Shown here piece by piece: positions 61,868 through 64,000 of a stretch of 64,000 bases of DNA. Within the stretch, counting starts at the first letter, position 1, and every line of letters begins with the position of its first letter. The stretch comes from AP-15 sp963833745 (GTDB lineage: Bacteria > Pseudomonadota > Alphaproteobacteria > ATCC43930 > CGMCC-115725). Made by a program: the position numbers and the translations under genes. The notes beneath the pieces were generated by a model, which saw only the letters and a program-made list of their open reading frames with translations, did not search any database and had not been told where the DNA came from. The DNA is taken from contig CAWHZD010000007.1 in the NCBI GenBank assembly GCA_963833745.1, forward strand, positions 1 through 64,000, written 5' to 3'.

Positions 61868-62956
61868 TCAGGTGAATCCCGTTGGCGCCGGCAATCCCGG
61901 CGACGTCAGCGCCGCCACTTTGAACAGGGTGCCCATTTGCTCCGGGTCGAGCAAGCGTTCGAGACCGCTCTCCAGCCGCTGGCGCTGCGCCGCCGACGCC
62001 CGCGCCGACAAAGCGGCAAGTCGCCGCGCGGCACCGAGATCCTCCAGGAAACGGCCCTGCGGCACCGGCCCGTGCGCCTCGGCGCCGGCCGCGCGGGCAG
62101 CGTCCATAAAGGCTGCGAAATCGACATCGGCGCTGAGGTCGGCGGCGCCGGGCGATTCCAAGGGACCTGCCGGCTGGTGCTGGAACACCGCACGCAAGCT
62201 CGACCCGGTCACGCTCTGAAAGCGGCCGTAGTCGACAAACAACGCAGCCCCCGGTCCACGCTTCAGCCGCGCGCCGAGCACTGCCGCCTGAGCCAGCGCC
62301 GGCGGGCAGATCTCGAAAACGGCGCCGGGCGGCGCGGTATCGCGCAACGCTCGGAGAACCAGCATGGAGAGGGCCGGGTTCTCGGGTCCGTCGATAAACG
62401 CGAAGCGCCCTTCGCGATCGAGTGCCACCATCCGCTCGGCCCACTCACGGCGCCCGCGGACCAGTTGACGGATCGGCAGCGCGTCGAGAAACTCATTGGC
62501 GACGAGCAACAGCGGTCCGGTCGGCACGTCCTCCACCCGTGTCAGCCAGACCGGATCTGCCGCTGCCAGGCGTCGCTGTTGCGCAGGGCGCAATACCGGG
62601 CTCACCTCGACCAGATGAAGGCGGATCGCGCGGCGAAATCCGGGCACCGCATCGGCGGCGCGCAGCAGGTCGGCAGCGAGGGCACCGCTGCCGGGCCCCA
62701 GCTCGGCGAGGATCACGGGATCGGGTTGCCCGATCTCTTCCCAGAGGAGGGCACACCACAGCCCGATCAGCTCGCCGAAGATCTGGCTGATCTCGGGAGC
62801 GGTGATGAAATCCCCACCGGCACCGATCGGTCGACGGGTCGCGTAGTAGCCGAGCTCGGGATCGTAAAGCGCCATCGCCATGTAGGCCGCTACCGACAGA
62901 GGCCCGTCGGTGCGGATGCGGCGGGCAATCTTGTCGGCGAGGGTGCTGCGGGTCAC
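61868..62956 (-). CDS. SAM-dependent methyltransferase, MidA/NDUFAF7 family
   Basis: A 362-residue protein. GTG 62956 overlaps the lgt stop (GTGA) and gives VTRSTLADKIARRIRTDGPL; then MALYDPELGYYATRRPIGAG, GDFITAPEISQIFGELIGLW and VILAELGPGSGALAADLLRA (SAM-binding loop). VANEFLDALPIRQLVRG is the family's N-E-F-x-D-A-L-P motif. In mitochondria NDUFAF7 dimethylates an arginine of complex I subunit NDUFS2; the bacterial substrate is probably the same subunit, by inference. It lies within the lgt-midA-pgeF operon. Confidence 0.93.
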   Translation of the reverse strand: MTRSTLADKIARRIRTDGPLSVAAYMAMALYDPELGYYATRRPIGAGGDFITAPEISQIFGELIGLWCALLWEEIGQPDPVILAELGPGSGALAADLLRAADAVPGFRRAIRLHLVEVSPVLRPAQQRRLAAADPVWLTRVEDVPTGPLLLVANEFLDALPIRQLVRGRREWAERMVALDREGRFAFIDGPENPALSMLVLRALRDTAPPGAVFEICPPALAQAAVLGARLKRGPGAALFVDYGRFQSVTGSSLRAVFQHQPAGPLESPGAADLSADVDFAAFMDAARAAGAEAHGPVPQGRFLEDLGAARRLAALSARASAAQRQRLESGLERLLDPEQMGTLFKVAALTSPGLPAPTGFT

Positions 62957-63765
62957 GGCGGCGACGGGCGCGGGACACGCCGTGCCCAGATGATGATCGC
63001 GATGCCGGCGATCAGCACCGGGAGCGACAGCAGCTGGCCCATTGTCATGCCAAAAATCAGATAACCGAGCTGCGGGTCCGGCTGGCGGAACAACTCCCCC
63101 GACATGCGCAGGATGGCATAGCCCACGAGGAACAACCCGGTCACCACCCCCGGCGAACGCCGGGCGCCGCGCCGCTCGGCGACGAAGAGCAGCAAGAACA
63201 GCAGGACGCCCTCGCAAAACGCCTCGTAGAGCTGGCTCGGGTGACGCGGCACCGGACCCCCGTTCGGAAAGATCATCGCCCAAGGAACGTCGGCCGGGCG
63301 GCCGTACAGCTCGCCGTTGATGAAGTTGGCGATACGGCCAAAAAACAACCCGATGGGGATGGCTTCGATAACAATGTCCGAAAACGCGAAGATCCGGATC
63401 TGTCGAGTGCGCGCGAACAAAATGATGGCGAGGGTTACGCCGATGGCGCCGCCGTGAAACGACATCCCGCCACGCCACACATAGAGGGCCTGAAGGGGGT
63501 GGGCGAAGTAATAGCCGGGATTGTAGAACAGGACATAGCCGATGCGCCCGCCAAGGACGACGCCGAGCGTCGCGCAGACCAGGAAATCGTCGATATCCTG
63601 ACGCCGCACGAGACGCGGCGGACGCTCGGCGAGTGCCAGGCAATAGCGCCAGCCGATCACCAGCCCGGCGATGTAGGCGAGCGCGTACCAGCGGATTGCA
63701 AACGGGCCGAACGAGACCGCGACCGGGTCGATCGCAGGAAACGGGATTACCAAGAACGTCGGCAT
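62953..63765 (-). CDS. lgt: Prolipoprotein diacylglyceryl transferase
   Basis: Inner-membrane enzyme attaching diacylglycerol to the lipobox cysteine of prolipoproteins. 270 residues with about seven helices. MPTFLVIPFPAIDPVAVSFG at 63765 is the start. The signature GRIANFINGELYGRPADVPW, plus YVWRGGMSFHGGAIGV and VPRHPSQLYEAFCEG, are diagnostic. The midA gene overlaps its stop by four bases. Its likely clients in this window include the lipoproteins at 37941 and 60092. Confidence 0.96.
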   Translation of the reverse strand: MPTFLVIPFPAIDPVAVSFGPFAIRWYALAYIAGLVIGWRYCLALAERPPRLVRRQDIDDFLVCATLGVVLGGRIGYVLFYNPGYYFAHPLQALYVWRGGMSFHGGAIGVTLAIILFARTRQIRIFAFSDIVIEAIPIGLFFGRIANFINGELYGRPADVPWAMIFPNGGPVPRHPSQLYEAFCEGVLLFLLLFVAERRGARRSPGVVTGLFLVGYAILRMSGELFRQPDPQLGYLIFGMTMGQLLSLPVLIAGIAIIIWARRVPRPSPP

Positions 63766-63780
63766 CGGCCCTTCATTATA

Positions 63781-63820
63781 TCAGTCATCGTAACGGGAGA
63801 TCAGTCATTGTAATGGGCGA
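63781..63820. repeat. 20-bp tandem repeat upstream of lgt
   Basis: TCAGTCATCGTAACGGGAGA is directly followed by TCAGTCATTGTAATGGGCGA, three substitutions apart. It lies 16 bases from the lgt start, where a promoter or operator would be. A wider inverted repeat, ACGTCTGCGG (63834-63843) with CCGCAGACGT (63886-63895), lies just beyond. Confidence 0.6.
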
Positions 63821-63912
63821 CGGCCCCGCGCGACGTCTGCGGCTGTGGGCTGCTGCAGGCGGGAGCCCCTTCAGCGCTAACCGACCCGCAGACGTAAAAT
63901 GGCAAAGCTAAT

Positions 63913-64000
63913 TCAACCTTCGGAAAGAAACAGGATCGCGCCATTCGCCTCGCGCGCGGGGACGACCAGACTGCCGTCGGGCATCTCGTCATACGCAACT
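63913..64000 (-). CDS. 3' end of an unidentified gene
   Basis: A minus-strand frame entering from the right edge ends at TGA 63913-63915 with VAYDEMPDGSLVVPAREANG followed by AILFLSEG. Codon use fits the genome. Only about 28 residues are visible and I cannot name the product. It would be upstream of lgt on the same strand, about 150 bases away. Confidence 0.4.
   Translation of the reverse strand, partial: VAYDEMPDGSLVVPAREANGAILFLSEG

Overview
The window looks like a chromosomal stretch of a high-GC alphaproteobacterium, probably close to Rhodospirillales. Two conserved blocks support this. One is lapA-ihfB-rpsA-cmk-...-aroA, with a TIGR02300 zinc-ribbon gene and tRNA-Ala(GGC) alongside. 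The other is lgt-midA-pgeF-lipoprotein-...-prs-rplY-pth-ychF. The lineage is inferred from gene order and protein style only; no rRNA is present. I see no prophage, integrase, transposase or CRISPR array.

Layout. 0-0.5 kb: the 5' part of a Rieske-protein gene leaving the window. 0.7-7.6 kb: the core block on the minus strand, with a DUF1326-DUF2182 pair set between aroA and cmk, then TIGR02300 and tRNA-Ala on the plus strand. 8-12 kb: a TPP-dependent enzyme converging on a ComEC-like gene. 12-17.7 kb: a Tat-exported NAD(P)-binding protein, an NTT-like transporter and an aaeB/aaeX/aaeA-type efflux operon whose FUSC gene carries an in-frame amber codon. 17.8-21.1 kb: a LonB-like protease overlapping a UspA-like gene. 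21.2-32.4 kb: a catabolic region (LysR regulator, HpaB-like hydroxylase, VOC extradiol dioxygenase, two-subunit Rieske dioxygenase, cobalt-type nitrile hydratase with its accessory protein, LigB-type dioxygenase, family III CoA-transferase, ACMSD-like amidohydrolase). It reads as a route for an aromatic or heteroaromatic, possibly nitrile-bearing, compound. 32.5-47 kb: a mixed accessory stretch (heparinase II/III, adenylate cyclase with TPRs, NIPSNAP protein, M20 peptidase, solute-binding protein, a giant Fe-S flavoprotein, an OFA-family transporter with its small partner).

47.4-52.1 kb holds the most unusual region. Between an N-carbamoyl-amino-acid-hydrolase-like gene and an amidase lie two tandem DUF4279 genes. 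Each is preceded by the degraded C-terminal tail of the same toxin-like protein, and the array is closed by a fragment of the 5' end of the hydrolase. I read it as a decaying polymorphic toxin-immunity array. It is followed by a TMEM175-like channel and a PemK/RHH toxin-antitoxin pair with a perfect 18-bp palindrome in front.

53.6-64 kb returns to core genes (ychF, pth, rplY, prs, then lipoprotein, pgeF, midA, lgt). A stress/TAXI cluster (DUF2382, two small genes, TAXI binding protein) sits between prs and the lipoprotein.

Caution: at least ten genes, including rpsA and aroA, need one or more single-base frame corrections to read through. Since rpsA is essential, most of these are probably sequencing or assembly indels. 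Apparent truncations in this window should therefore not be read as pseudogenes without checking. Frame-corrected spans are given for these genes.
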